A stretch of DNA of 64,000 nucleotides from CAYTPI01 sp964439625 (GCA_964439625.1 CAYTPI010000014.1:1-64000), one strand, 5' to 3'. Counted from the first letter of the stretch, positions 42,946-52,996 are shown. The notes: generated by a model from the letters alone, not told the origin. Numbers and translations: made by a program.

Positions 42946-43070
42946 TATTTTTTTCCTCCTTGTAGAGATTGCGTTCGGCCGACGGCGCTAGGCGGCTTAC
43001 CAGGGTCAAATTGGCGAACTTCACCGTCGCCAAACGTGACCCGGCGGCGTGGCTTTTCTGGTTGATCCAT
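42945..43070 (-). CDS. Short basic protein (41 residues) coupled to the Gln-rich gene
   Basis: An ORF from ATG 43070 encodes MDQPEKPRRRVTFGDGEVRQ and continues to a TAA that shares its last base with the downstream ATG (TAATG). AGGATAACTACGT precedes its start. Its 3' end contains AAGGAGGAAAAAAATA, the ribosome-binding site of the Gln-rich gene. The sequence is basic at first and Pro/Gly-rich later, without a known family. The coupling arrangement is the main argument that it is translated. Confidence 0.5.
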   Translation of the reverse strand: MDQPEKPRRRVTFGDGEVRQFDPGKPPSAVGRTQSLQGGKK

Positions 43071-43280
43071 ACGTAGTTATCCTGATGGCTTATCTTTACA
43101 TAATGATAGCACATGTAAGCTTACTTTTTTGGGGATATGCCCCCAAAAATTGGGTTTTCAAATAAATTTAACAAAGCGTGCGCTGGCTTTGGGTGGTGCT
43201 CAAGGCAGCGCACAGCGTTAGCGTCAATTTCTTTGCTGTCGCGGGTAGGCGGCAGCAAGGGGCAAGACTGTTACTGCAAA

Positions 43281-45260
43281 CTAGCGCCCGCCACCGATCT
43301 TGGCTGGGCCTTTGGCGGCCTCCGCTTCAGCCGCGCGCTGATCCTTGATGCTCTGCGGCACCTCGAAGGACATTGGGCGCTTCATAATCATGGCGTCGTT
43401 TTCCGTCAGGCCAGCCAAGCGCTTATTCCAGTCTTCGCGCTGGTACATACGCGTCAGCTTGGCGAAGATGATCACCTGCGTGGCGTAGCTTTCAGTCACA
43501 AAGCGGCTGAAGATGATGGCATTGCCGCGGCCCGGCGTCTGGATTTCGTCGGCAGTCAGCAGTTGGCGCTGGCGCGGCATGCTGCTGCCACTAGAGCCAG
43601 GCTTATCTTCGCCGACGCCGCTGGGCAGGCCAAACGAGAAACTGCTGTTGTCCTCGCCACCGACGGTCGTCTGCCCGCTGGCTTTGGAGTAGAACTCGGC
43701 TGTTTCTTGGTCACAGCCACCGAAGATCACCTGGGTTGCCATACCGGCAAAGAGGGCGTTGGTGGCGTCGTTCCCGTAGATCATGTGGAACTGTCCCTTG
43801 GTCTGGGCGGCGATCAGGATGCTGATGCGGCGCTTACGCACCAGGTTGACGTCCTGCACGAGGCTGTCGAGCTTGCCCAGCGTCGGGAATTCATCGAGAA
43901 TTACCCCAACTGGGATCGGCAGCGGGCCGCGGTTCTTCTCACCGATTGTGTCAAGGTCGAGCATTAATTTACGCAGCACACCACCTAGGTAGGGGGCGTA
44001 AACGGAGCGCATCCGGCCTGGGCACGAGAGCACAACAGCACAGGGCTGCTCGGTCAGCACTTCTGCGGCGAAGTCAGAGCGGCTGGTCGCATCACGAGCG
44101 GTGGTATCTGCCCAACCCGTCAGTGATGTGGAGAGGGTCGCGACGACGTTCGACGCGAGGCGTCCGTCGGCGGCCAGTGAGGCGATAAAGCTGTTCGCCA
44201 GCCGGTAGGCGTCGTCTTCCTTTTCTTCAAGACGTTTACCGATGAAGTCAACGTCAGAGAGCGCCTCGTAGATTTCGCCAAGGCTGCTGAAGCGCAGCAA
44301 ACAGGCCGAGAGCAGCATCGAGGCTGAGTCCGTCCAGAATTTGTTGTCGCCGTTACCCGGTGGCACCAACACGTCCGCAATCGAGCGGGCATCAGAGATC
44401 GTCTGGATGCCTTCACCGAGGTTGAAGCGCGGGAATATCTTTGAGGTTGGGTCATGCACGATCACTTGGTGGCCGGTCACCGCGGCGAACCTCATCACCT
44501 TGGGCGTTAGTTCACCCTGCGGGTCAACGACGATCACCGAGTGTGCGTTCTCCATGTGGTCAGCGATTGCCGGGAGAATGATACTCTGTGATTTACCAGA
44601 ACCAGGGGCACCAATTGTCATGATGCCACGAGCGATGTCTTCACCAGAGAGGTTCATGCGCCCCATGCCCATATCAAGGCGCATATACTTTCGACTGTCG
44701 CCTTTGCCGGGTTTAGCCCCCCAGAAGGCACCGAGTAAGGTCATCCCTTGTGGGTCAGGCTTCCGGAAGCGACCGAATTCACGCCAGCGGCAGAAGTGCG
44801 CCGAACCAGAGTCGCCGCGCACACGCATAGGGTCGCGGATGTAGTTGACATGCTCGCGCACTGGGCCACCGTCACGTAGGACGAACCATGTGATCGCCAA
44901 CCCTAGCACAAACATGACTGCTAACATGACACCACCCAAACCAAAGCGAGCACCATCCCAGCCCGCTGGGCCGATAATGAGCCCACTGATGCCCTGCCCA
45001 GTTGAGAGCCCCCGGCGAACGAAGAACTCGCCAGAAACAAGGATACCGATGTGAGCTAGGCTGACAAAGGTGAACAGCGACGCAATTAGGATGCCCTGAG
45101 CCGCCTTACCAAAAAAGCCTTGACTCAGGCCGCGGCGTCCGCTGGTGCCCATCCACCAACCAATGCCATACCAAACAATAACTGTAATGGGGATCACCGC
45201 CCAGATGCTGGTGCGAATGATGTCTTGACCGTTTATAAATAACCAGTAGAGCATGAGCAC
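43281..45260 (-). CDS. virD4: VirD4/TraG-type coupling ATPase
   Basis: This is a membrane-anchored coupling protein that brings substrates to a type IV secretion channel. Three N-terminal membrane segments lie within residues ~10-140. Walker A is TIGAPGSGKSQS (about residue 220) and Walker B is VGVILDEFPTLGKL (about residue 455). The TraG/TraM-recognition features SILIAAQTKGQFHMIYG and QVIFGGCDQETAEFYSKASG follow, and the C-terminus is ITVIV-free and charged. Its 659 residues are typical. It lies downstream of the VirB4 gene with one small acidic gene between. No relaxase gene accompanies it in the window, so protein export rather than conjugation is possible. Confidence 0.9.
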   Translation of the reverse strand: MLMLYWLFINGQDIIRTSIWAVIPITVIVWYGIGWWMGTSGRRGLSQGFFGKAAQGILIASLFTFVSLAHIGILVSGEFFVRRGLSTGQGISGLIIGPAGWDGARFGLGGVMLAVMFVLGLAITWFVLRDGGPVREHVNYIRDPMRVRGDSGSAHFCRWREFGRFRKPDPQGMTLLGAFWGAKPGKGDSRKYMRLDMGMGRMNLSGEDIARGIMTIGAPGSGKSQSIILPAIADHMENAHSVIVVDPQGELTPKVMRFAAVTGHQVIVHDPTSKIFPRFNLGEGIQTISDARSIADVLVPPGNGDNKFWTDSASMLLSACLLRFSSLGEIYEALSDVDFIGKRLEEKEDDAYRLANSFIASLAADGRLASNVVATLSTSLTGWADTTARDATSRSDFAAEVLTEQPCAVVLSCPGRMRSVYAPYLGGVLRKLMLDLDTIGEKNRGPLPIPVGVILDEFPTLGKLDSLVQDVNLVRKRRISILIAAQTKGQFHMIYGNDATNALFAGMATQVIFGGCDQETAEFYSKASGQTTVGGEDNSSFSFGLPSGVGEDKPGSSGSSMPRQRQLLTADEIQTPGRGNAIIFSRFVTESYATQVIIFAKLTRMYQREDWNKRLAGLTENDAMIMKRPMSFEVPQSIKDQRAAEAEAAKGPAKIGGGR

Positions 45261-45302
45261 TACCCTTTCATTACCTAGGGAACATCCACGGTTTCCTACA
45301 TA

Positions 45303-45827
45303 TTAATATTCGTATTCAAAGTACTCGAAATCGTCCTCATCTGAGGTTTCTTCGCCGGTATTACCTTCACCGGTTGCCGCTAAGCCAGCGGAAGCACTGG
45401 GCGGCGGGCCTTCAAAGCCAAGGTTGAGTGATGGCGGCACAGCTGTTGCCCCGACTGTTTCAGTATTAGTTGTCTCTGGGAGCACCGGATCGTCGAACCA
45501 GATGTCATCATCATAGTCCAAGTCAATGTACTCCTCAACTTCTGCTGGTGGGGGCGTCGCAGCGCCTGCTGCGGCGGCACCAGTTGCTGCTGCCACGGCT
45601 GCTGGCTGAACCGCTGCCACTTGTTGGGTTACAGCCGCATTATTATCAGGTGCCTCTAGAGCAGGGGCAGTTTCAGCCCCAGCGGCTGCCGGGTCGATGC
45701 CATCCAACCTATTCTGGATATTTTGGAGACGCTTTAGCTCCTTAACAAGCAGAATAGGCCATTCTTGCCAAGAGTTATATGCGTCAAGTTCAAGGTCTGT
45801 AAAGGTGCTCTTGTCTTTTTTTGCCAT
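45303..45827 (-). CDS. Small acidic hypothetical protein between virB4 and virD4
   Basis: This 174-residue protein has a short structured N-terminus (DLELDAYNSWQEWPILLVKE, LKRLQNIQNRLDG) with coiled-coil propensity. A long Ala/Pro-rich region follows, and the C-terminus is very acidic and aromatic (EEYIDLDYDDDIWFDD and a DEDDFEYFEYEY ending). No family was recognised. Its position between the two ATPase genes suggests a cytoplasmic adaptor or a substrate-recognition partner of the coupling protein. That is inference from location only. Confidence 0.65.
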   Translation of the reverse strand: MAKKDKSTFTDLELDAYNSWQEWPILLVKELKRLQNIQNRLDGIDPAAAGAETAPALEAPDNNAAVTQQVAAVQPAAVAAATGAAAAGAATPPPAEVEEYIDLDYDDDIWFDDPVLPETTNTETVGATAVPPSLNLGFEGPPPSASAGLAATGEGNTGEETSDEDDFEYFEYEY

Positions 45828-45910
45828 GTGCTTTCACCCTCTGTTATTCGAAAAACGATTAATCAGCAGCCCACCATCTGTAGAGAGATGAGGGGCTGCG
45901 AAGTTAACAA

Positions 45911-48061
45911 TTAAGAGCCACCGAAGCGCGCAAATTCCGCGGGTGATGCTCGGTTGTACAGATACCAAATGCCCTCATCCATGATGTCGAGAACCATGTG
46001 GAAACGAGGCAGTGACTTGATGATCTTACGATGCTGTTCGGTGTAGTGGTCAAAGGCTGGGTCGGTAACGAAGTCATTTGCACCGCGTTGGTTGAAGATG
46101 ACGCGGATTGGGCAGTTCTCAAAGATGAGACGCGCCTCACCTTCCATAAAGATACTCATTTGCTGGTCGATGACAATGACCTTCTTACGACGGGTACGCA
46201 GCGTCTTAACCGCGGTAATCAAGAATTTAAGCAGTGACTTATGGCGCATCATACGGTAGACCTCGTCTACTGCGATGATGCGGGGTGTATCGTCTTTCAT
46301 TGCATCACGCATCAATGCTGCGATTGTCTGTGTGTAAGCCAATGCGACCATGATCGGGTCTTCTTCCAGCTTGTGGTAACTGAAGACACGCGGCTCGCGT
46401 GAGTTACGCAGACTAAAGTCAACCGAGGTGTGACCGTTCAAGAAGGACGCCCATGGGCCGTTGCCTGTGCACAAACCGCCGATTTCGTCAGCGAGGTCAC
46501 GAGCAACCATCCGGATATGGTCTTTCTCACCGAGTGTGGTGAGGTAGTTGCAGATGTCTTCTGTGAGCGGAGTCTTGTCCGGGGTGATCTCCTCAAGACT
46601 GTCAAACAGTGAATAGAAATACTCAAGTGATTGCCCCAAAAGTGAACGCTCAATGTTACCACGTTGGTCACCACCGAGGGGGCGCTGCATCACTGTCTCA
46701 TAAAGGCGGATGGTGTGGTTAATCTGTTCTGTGAGGCGCAGGTACATCACGTCTTGCGGGTTAAGGCAGGTGTGCTGTGCTGACATCACAAATGGCTCGA
46801 AGCCGAACCCGTTTGCGAGCAGTTTACCATGACCCATTGGCTCCAGTAGGTCGAACGAAATACCGTTATGAGCGTATTCACGCGTTAGGTACACGTTCAG
46901 GCCGAATGTCTTACCGACACCGGTCAGCCCGACCCATAGCTCGTGTGTGGCACGCTTATCTTTCCATGAGTCATGTAAAAGTGGGTACCCACCACCAACG
47001 GACTCTCCGCGCAGAATACCACGCAGGTTGTCTAGCTTACGAATACCTAAGAAACCAAGGGTCAAAGCGGTTTGCTCAGATGTCATCGGCCAAGTTGACT
47101 GAATGCCAATTTGTTTCGATGGTGTTAGCGAAAAGAACTGCGCGGCATGGCGTTGGTCAACACCGACCTCATGGCGGAAGCCAATGAAGGGCTTCATGCG
47201 GTTCAGGATTTCGTCGCGGCGTTCTTTGAGGGTTGTCATTTCACGGGCTGCTAGCGCAATCACAACTTGAACATCATGCAGAGACTGGCCTGCGTTCAAG
47301 TCTGCCAGCGTTGCTTCTGCATCATAGATGCGCTTTTCACCCTGACTGTCTTTACCTGATGAGGTAGACAAGTGTGTGTAGTACGCGTTAACCACACCCT
47401 CAAGGCGTGATACCGCGGCTGATGGTTCCCAAGACTTCGGAATATCGACTGCCATTGCGATTGGAATACCCATGCTGAACAAGGTCGCCAGCGGGCGGAA
47501 GAACGTCCAGTCTACTGGGCGGAACATATAACTGGTCATAAAGCATAGATAGGGGCGACCACCGGGGCGACCAACCGGAGCCAGGTGCCAGAAGTATGGC
47601 GTCTGCCGAACCTCATAGCGACCAACCGCCAGCGGTGGCCATTCAGAGGGGTAAACACTGGTTTCAAAGGCACTCGCAGCAGCCATGGCAACAGAACTGT
47701 CGATCACGTTTTCCTCTGACCACATCGCCAGACCGCAAATAGCGCGTTGGTATGACCCAGCCGCGTCGAGACCTTCATAAAAACGACGATATTCCATCAA
47801 GCGAGCACGACGGAAAGGATGATCGACTTCAGACGCTGTTTCTACAGTCCAATCGATGAGCTCTTGCAGACTTGTAGGGACATGCCACGTCGCGATGCGG
47901 ACTGGTTCTTGCTGCGCTTGCAGCCATGATGAAAACTTGTTCTGTAACGTGTATAACGCCTCATCTTCAGCATGAAGCATGATGTCGAATGGTTCAATTA
48001 AGAATGAGTAAGGCCGGAGTGTTTTTTTCTCGCCGGCTGTTGGTGAAATACTGGCAGCCAC
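45911..48061 (-). CDS. virB4: VirB4/TraC-like secretion ATPase
   Basis: This is the motor ATPase of a type IV secretion-like system, acting at the cytoplasmic membrane face. An N-terminal CagE/VirB4-type region (residues ~1-340) includes YLCFMTSYMFRPVDWTFFRP. The ATPase core has Walker A WVGLTGVGKTFGLNV (lysine about residue 383) and Walker B RIIAVDEVYRMMRHKSLLKF (about residue 597). It is followed by KVIVIDQQMSIFMEGEARLI and CPIRVIFNQRG, the typical last motifs. The 716-residue length is in the VirB4 range. A small PrgI/VirB3-like membrane gene precedes it at 69 bases, the usual arrangement in monoderm-type systems. Confidence 0.9.
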   Translation of the reverse strand: MAASISPTAGEKKTLRPYSFLIEPFDIMLHAEDEALYTLQNKFSSWLQAQQEPVRIATWHVPTSLQELIDWTVETASEVDHPFRRARLMEYRRFYEGLDAAGSYQRAICGLAMWSEENVIDSSVAMAAASAFETSVYPSEWPPLAVGRYEVRQTPYFWHLAPVGRPGGRPYLCFMTSYMFRPVDWTFFRPLATLFSMGIPIAMAVDIPKSWEPSAAVSRLEGVVNAYYTHLSTSSGKDSQGEKRIYDAEATLADLNAGQSLHDVQVVIALAAREMTTLKERRDEILNRMKPFIGFRHEVGVDQRHAAQFFSLTPSKQIGIQSTWPMTSEQTALTLGFLGIRKLDNLRGILRGESVGGGYPLLHDSWKDKRATHELWVGLTGVGKTFGLNVYLTREYAHNGISFDLLEPMGHGKLLANGFGFEPFVMSAQHTCLNPQDVMYLRLTEQINHTIRLYETVMQRPLGGDQRGNIERSLLGQSLEYFYSLFDSLEEITPDKTPLTEDICNYLTTLGEKDHIRMVARDLADEIGGLCTGNGPWASFLNGHTSVDFSLRNSREPRVFSYHKLEEDPIMVALAYTQTIAALMRDAMKDDTPRIIAVDEVYRMMRHKSLLKFLITAVKTLRTRRKKVIVIDQQMSIFMEGEARLIFENCPIRVIFNQRGANDFVTDPAFDHYTEQHRKIIKSLPRFHMVLDIMDEGIWYLYNRASPAEFARFGGS

Positions 48062-48129
48062 TTTATTTTTCCTTCGATAACGGCGGGCGTTTTTTCTTTG
48101 CTAACATTCTCGTTGTGGCAACTGAGTTG

Positions 48130-48615
48130 TTACGGTGCTTCTTCTGTTAACTGCTCGAACGGATTATTGACAACTTGAAGACCACCAGAGTCAAGGTCAC
48201 GGATGTCGCGAAAGAACACCAGCTCGCCGATCTCATCCTGTTCGGTCTGTTCATCCGGTAAGTTAAATACCTCCTCGCAAAGCAAGGCAGCGCTGTCATC
48301 TTCAATTTGCATTGCTTGAGCCAGCGCGCCAATGACCGGCCCACCACCCTGCATATGGCGGGTGGCTACCATGCCATGCAGTGATTTCGCAATAAACATG
48401 GCTAAGGGGGTACCGTGTACAGGCTGCGTTGCTGCAATACCTGCTGCAAATGCGACGATACCAATTAAGCATGCCAGCACAAAACCGAAAGCCTGTGCTG
48501 AAACATAAACAATCAGGCCAGACGCGAAGCCAGCCATTAGTAAACGTGGAAATGAGATCGGGCCAATCCCCTTCTCTTCACGCTTCAGAACATTCGTGCG
48601 CATTCTTGCAACCAT
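48130..48615 (-). CDS. PrgI/VirB3-like membrane protein
   Basis: This 161-residue protein has two closely spaced membrane helices (FPRLLMAGFASGLIVYVSAQ and FGFVLACLIGIVAFAAGIAA, residues ~22-65). A QPVHGTPLAMFIAKSLHGMV segment and a cytoplasmic acidic tail follow. The two-helix layout and the position directly upstream of VirB4 match PrgI/VirB3 proteins of type IV secretion systems, which anchor VirB4 to the membrane. Sequence similarity alone would not be decisive. The start is ATG at 48615. An internal ATG at 48603 is equally possible. Confidence 0.65.
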   Translation of the reverse strand: MVARMRTNVLKREEKGIGPISFPRLLMAGFASGLIVYVSAQAFGFVLACLIGIVAFAAGIAATQPVHGTPLAMFIAKSLHGMVATRHMQGGGPVIGALAQAMQIEDDSAALLCEEVFNLPDEQTEQDEIGELVFFRDIRDLDSGGLQVVNNPFEQLTEEAP

Positions 48616-48778
48616 AATTTTACCTCTGATTTAATCCTAACTAACATATAAAGCACGAGCAGATAAAATGGACAAGTCTCAATCAGTCTCACTGGTTGAC
48701 GATTTTAATCATAACACAGACATGCACAGCCTTGGAGTCTCTCTCTGACCGGGCACATTATGGAAAGCGCTGCACACA

Positions 48779-50746
48779 TTATTGTAACTGTGCAAAGTAC
48801 TGGTACCCCGCAATACTGATGCCCACAAAGCGGCTGCCATCCCAGTTGAACGCTGAGACAACATCAATTGCTTCACCGGGTGGAATGCCATCTTCGATGG
48901 TATCCGGCACGAACGGTGTTGCGACTGCGGTTGCTTCCTCATCGGCATCATCACCGGTAACAGTTGGCGTTGCCTGCGGTGTTGCCGTCGGCACAACGAT
49001 GATGTCTGTCTCTGATGTGATCGGCGTGATCTTCGGGCCTGTGGGGAAAGTCTCATCTGGTGGCACTTCGTCAGCATACACCACAAACACATCATCTTGG
49101 TTCAGGAAGGCAGGAACACGCTCGCTTGGGTTGAATACATTATATGTAACGCGCAGTTGGTCTGGCCCATCTTCGATTGAAACGAGCTGGACATTTTCAA
49201 CCAATATTTCAACAGAAGGCGCGACCAAGTCAACCGGGCGAACATACTCAAGAATGTACACCAGCGGCGGGAGGTTTTGACTTGTTGAGATGTTGAGTGT
49301 GGCTGAAGAACTAATGGTACGCGGCACAAGGTACGCCACAGTGCCAGTCAGAGTGTCGCCCGGCTGGATCAACTGCCCACTAATTGGAATATAGTTGGTG
49401 AAGACAGCATTGAGTGTCACCGTTGAATAGCGCTGACCGATTGTATCTAGCAGGCTAAACGTCACGTTGCGCAGATCTATCGGCGCGTCGTCTGGTGCCG
49501 TGATTTCGACATCAACCAGCAAGTAGGCCAGGTCATCGGGAAGCTGTGCCCCTTCGTCGTCACCGAGCGAGGTGTAGCTATCTAACACAGTGATTGTGCC
49601 AACATCACCGGGAAGTGTTTCTTCATCGCCGATCTGCGAAATACTGACTGCTCCAGGTAAGCCAGATGCTTGATCCAGCAGTTCTTGGTCAATTGGATAG
49701 TTCCCAGAGATAACTAAGCGATCATTAGCACCCGTTTCACCGAGAAGCACAATCGCAATACCTGGCTCTGACTGCTGGAAGATAGTCGTATCTTGTTGGA
49801 TGACACGGTCAATACTTTCAACCACAAAGGTCAGAATGTTGCCCGTGCTCATATGGAGCAGCAGTTCATCGCCGGGGGCTACTTTTTCCATCAACGATTG
49901 ATTGTCCGGTGTATACGGGATGCCCAACACAGGCTTAATCAGCAACCCAGAAATCCATGAGGCGACATCAGGGTTGCGCTCGTCGTAACTCCACTCTGCC
50001 ACATCGATTGGCTTTTGCTGCACGACATAAACGCGTGACGAGATACCCTGTGGCTGGACTTCGAGCAAAATCGGATAGTAGTCCTCAAAGTCGCCCGCAC
50101 CGACAATACTACCGATGTTTTCCAACGCCAAAGGTGTCTCAGTGACGGTCGGTGTTTGGGCAACAAGGGCAGTCAATTCAAGAACTGCATCCGCAGTCTG
50201 GGTGGCGCGCCGTGGTGGAATAGCCTCGCCGTCATCAGCAATGACAACACCATCGTCTCCAGAAATTGAGCGGAAGACCAAAAATGCGATTAAACAGATG
50301 AGGGCAACAATACCGACTCCTGCGCCGATGCGCACTGGCATCGGCAGGCCTTCCTCATCATCGGCAGCACCGCCTGGCTTAGCGGTTGCTTCATCAAAGT
50401 CTTTGCCAGCTTCGACGGCTTCTCGAATCCACCCTGGGACTTGAACCCAGCGGTTACCAGTAACAATCGGCACTTGACCAGAATTGTAGTAGTTAATCAT
50501 CTGCTCTGTCAGTGACACGGCAGCTTCGTCAGGAATATCACCCTGACCTAGTGAGGACATTGCCTCGTCATACGCACGCTCATAGAAAGCTTGACGCTCT
50601 GTTGGCACACTCTCCCAGAGTTCGTTGAGTTCGGCATCGCTCATCGCCATCAACTCGTTCATCGAATAATAGCGATCTTCGAGTTCAGGCTTCGGAGCGT
50701 CCTCCCCCTCTATTATATTTTCGTCACCCTCAAACTCAGAAAACAT
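48779..50746 (-). CDS. Bitopic membrane protein with a possible degenerate sortase-like domain and a DUF4352-like domain
   Basis: Residues 1-~150 are cytoplasmic and acidic, and one membrane helix follows (IGAGVGIVALICLIAFLVFR). The outside part has two recognisable beta modules. The first (residues ~230-360) has the order of sortase strands: GIPYTPDNQSLMEKVAPGDE, LLLHMSTGNILTFVVESIDR, then IAIVLLGETGANDRLVISGN. The catalytic His, and the Cys expected before GANDRLV, are absent. The second (residues ~400-500) resembles DUF4352 (AYLLVDVEITAPDDAPIDLR and a SGQLIQPGDTLTGTVAYLVP segment). It lies between the VirB6-like and VirB4 genes, so it may be an extracellular scaffold of the apparatus. The domain calls are tentative. 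Confidence 0.6.
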   Translation of the reverse strand: MFSEFEGDENIIEGEDAPKPELEDRYYSMNELMAMSDAELNELWESVPTERQAFYERAYDEAMSSLGQGDIPDEAAVSLTEQMINYYNSGQVPIVTGNRWVQVPGWIREAVEAGKDFDEATAKPGGAADDEEGLPMPVRIGAGVGIVALICLIAFLVFRSISGDDGVVIADDGEAIPPRRATQTADAVLELTALVAQTPTVTETPLALENIGSIVGAGDFEDYYPILLEVQPQGISSRVYVVQQKPIDVAEWSYDERNPDVASWISGLLIKPVLGIPYTPDNQSLMEKVAPGDELLLHMSTGNILTFVVESIDRVIQQDTTIFQQSEPGIAIVLLGETGANDRLVISGNYPIDQELLDQASGLPGAVSISQIGDEETLPGDVGTITVLDSYTSLGDDEGAQLPDDLAYLLVDVEITAPDDAPIDLRNVTFSLLDTIGQRYSTVTLNAVFTNYIPISGQLIQPGDTLTGTVAYLVPRTISSSATLNISTSQNLPPLVYILEYVRPVDLVAPSVEILVENVQLVSIEDGPDQLRVTYNVFNPSERVPAFLNQDDVFVVYADEVPPDETFPTGPKITPITSETDIIVVPTATPQATPTVTGDDADEEATAVATPFVPDTIEDGIPPGEAIDVVSAFNWDGSRFVGISIAGYQYFAQLQ

Positions 50747-50893
50747 TGGGAAATCTTTCAGCTTTTTTTCTTCTCAAGGATTAGCGTAACTATACTATGT
50801 GTTTATTAATAAGTACTTAATAAAGTGAAAACTGATAAAAAATGCATCGAGGTGCCCGCCAAACCTGATGATATACCTCGAGTTTACTCTGAT

Positions 50894-52996
50894 TTAGGTA
50901 CCGCCCAAACCGCCTTTGAAGCCGTCTAACTCTTTCTCTAGCTTCTGCTTCTCAGCAACTAGCTCGAGCGTTGTCGCAATGACGCCTAACAGCATCAATT
51001 CTTGAGCACCAAACATAGCACCCGGGCTACGATTACCTTCAGGGTTTAGACCAAAAGCTTCAAACATACTCTTGAAGCCTGGCATATTGGTGCGGCGGTT
51101 TGCGGCTGTGTTTTTCTTCTCCTTGCTGGCTTCGGTTTCGCTCCCTCCGCCTTCGTTGCTTTGCCCTTCATCAGCCTTGGGTTCTTTCGTCGTCGAGTCG
51201 AGCGCTTGACCAGCAGCCGAGAGCTGTGATGTTGATGGTGGCCCACCTCGAACCCAATCTTTGAACTGATCTTTACGCTTAATGTATTGGGCCTCTGCCA
51301 TTTGCCCCCATTCTGATCTTTTCTCCCACGCAGCTTTTGTCTTACGACCCGCAATGTTAAAGACACCATCTTTGTCACTGTTGCCGCTGGAGGCAAGCCT
51401 TTTTGCTATGTTACCTGTTGTCAGAATCTTACTCTCATTCGAGAGGTCCGGCCCCTTAAAATTATAGAGACTACGCCGATTTTCTTTTTTGAAATTGTCG
51501 AAGCCGCCACCACTAAATGATTTCAAATCATTGCCGAGAACACCTGCAAGCTTACCCAATCCGCTGGTGGGGCGTGGCCCGCCTCCTTGAACATCCTTGT
51601 CTGCACCCGAAATACCAAGGTTGTTACCAATTGCACCTGCCTTGGCTACCGCAGTCTGTTGCGCCAGACTCATTCCCTGTTGGACAGCGGCTTGCGCTGC
51701 CTTACCACCGATTGCGCTTGACGTTTTGATGGCGTTCGTCAGTGAGTTGGTTGCAGTTAACAAGGCTGTGGATATAGGCCATAATGCGCAAAGGGCAAAC
51801 ACGTTAATGACAAACCACAGTTGTGTTCCTGCACCAACCAGCAAGATGGAAACCCCAAGAGCCAACATGAATTGAGAAAATAGGAAGCTCCACGATAAGC
51901 TGACAATTTCCTTCAGCAGGCCCAGTGCGTACTTTTCAAGTGGCTTGAAGAGCGCCAATGGAATCATCAAAATAAACGACCAGAAGACACCAGCGTAGGC
52001 AATGGTGTAGACAAAGTAGGTTGTTTGCTCAATGATGGATATACCTGAGAGGTATACAGCGAGGTACATCTTAGAGACACCGGTAATCAGGGGTTGGAGC
52101 GGTCGGAAAAAGGCCTCAAACAAATATTGGAATGCCTGCGAAACACTTGTACTTTCACCCCAGATTTGGCCTATGATCGACACAATTTCAGTCAGATAGT
52201 TTAGCATCTCTAGCACTGCTGTTGAGCCGAAATGCGTATCAAAAAAGGTAATCGGTAAGAATGACTCTAACCCTTGGTTGGCTTCATCTACCCCCGCACT
52301 GATTACGGCATACGCAATGTCAATAGAATCTATCCCAGTGTCATAAGTCAGGTAGTCTTCCCAACGGTTAGTCAGGCACCCCCAAGCGTCATAGCGATCT
52401 TCCGAACTAGTCGGCACAAAGAGGCTGAAGACATCCATGGTGTCTTCAAGGCTAGATTGAATGGTGCGGCATTCAACATTTGGATCGTAGTCGAAGAGGG
52501 CACCCTCATCATCCTCGTATGAGTCAATTTGAATGAAGATTTGATAAATGACTGTCCCGGCGCCGCGCCGGATATCTTCAAGTTCAGTGAGGATATAACC
52601 GGCAGAATTGTAAAAGAGCAGGCCGCCTAACAACCAGGCAACTGCCCGCTTCCAATCTACAAGATTAGGCTTGAATTTCTTAACCCAAAAGGCAGACAAA
52701 ACATAAGTAATACCAAGGACGGCTACGGCAACGTTGAATGCCAGAACTAAGGAGTTAGTAAGACCCTCCGCAAGATAGTCAATCTGCGCGATTAAGAATG
52801 TATCAATGATAAGTTCAGCGACAATTGCAATCACCAACGCTAGGTTGGCACCCACCAAGAATAAGCGAAAAGCGACCAAGGTCATCGTCAAGAAAGTGAT
52901 ATAGAAGTAGTTGATGACCAATGCGGAAAGAACCAACATGAGCAAGATAAAAAACGTTAAGATGAAATCCGTGAGTATTTCGACAAAAACTTCCAT
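50894..52996 (-). CDS. VirB6/TrbL-like polytopic membrane protein (copy 1)
   Basis: This 700-residue protein has about seven to nine hydrophobic helices in its first ~440 residues. They include VLGITYVLSAFWVKKF, NLVDWKRAVAWLLGGLLFYN, VYTIAYAGVFWSFILMIPLA and SFLFSQFMLALGVSILLVGA. An extracytoplasmic loop carries Cys residues (NVECRTIQSSLED, DAWGCLTNRWEDY). The C-terminal ~250 residues are hydrophilic, with GNNLGISGADKDVQGG and a charged tail. Topology and the VirB4/VirD4 context suggest the translocation-channel component VirB6/TrbL. It is homologous along its membrane part to the gene upstream (53130-55763). Confidence 0.7.
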   Translation of the reverse strand: MEVFVEILTDFILTFFILLMLVLSALVINYFYITFLTMTLVAFRLFLVGANLALVIAIVAELIIDTFLIAQIDYLAEGLTNSLVLAFNVAVAVLGITYVLSAFWVKKFKPNLVDWKRAVAWLLGGLLFYNSAGYILTELEDIRRGAGTVIYQIFIQIDSYEDDEGALFDYDPNVECRTIQSSLEDTMDVFSLFVPTSSEDRYDAWGCLTNRWEDYLTYDTGIDSIDIAYAVISAGVDEANQGLESFLPITFFDTHFGSTAVLEMLNYLTEIVSIIGQIWGESTSVSQAFQYLFEAFFRPLQPLITGVSKMYLAVYLSGISIIEQTTYFVYTIAYAGVFWSFILMIPLALFKPLEKYALGLLKEIVSLSWSFLFSQFMLALGVSILLVGAGTQLWFVINVFALCALWPISTALLTATNSLTNAIKTSSAIGGKAAQAAVQQGMSLAQQTAVAKAGAIGNNLGISGADKDVQGGGPRPTSGLGKLAGVLGNDLKSFSGGGFDNFKKENRRSLYNFKGPDLSNESKILTTGNIAKRLASSGNSDKDGVFNIAGRKTKAAWEKRSEWGQMAEAQYIKRKDQFKDWVRGGPPSTSQLSAAGQALDSTTKEPKADEGQSNEGGGSETEASKEKKNTAANRRTNMPGFKSMFEAFGLNPEGNRSPGAMFGAQELMLLGVIATTLELVAEKQKLEKELDGFKGGLGGT

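Noticed and set aside
43137..43967. 276-codon ORF on the + strand opposite virD4
   Set aside because: It is antisense to the VirD4 gene, which has complete motifs. Its composition is the shadow of that gene.
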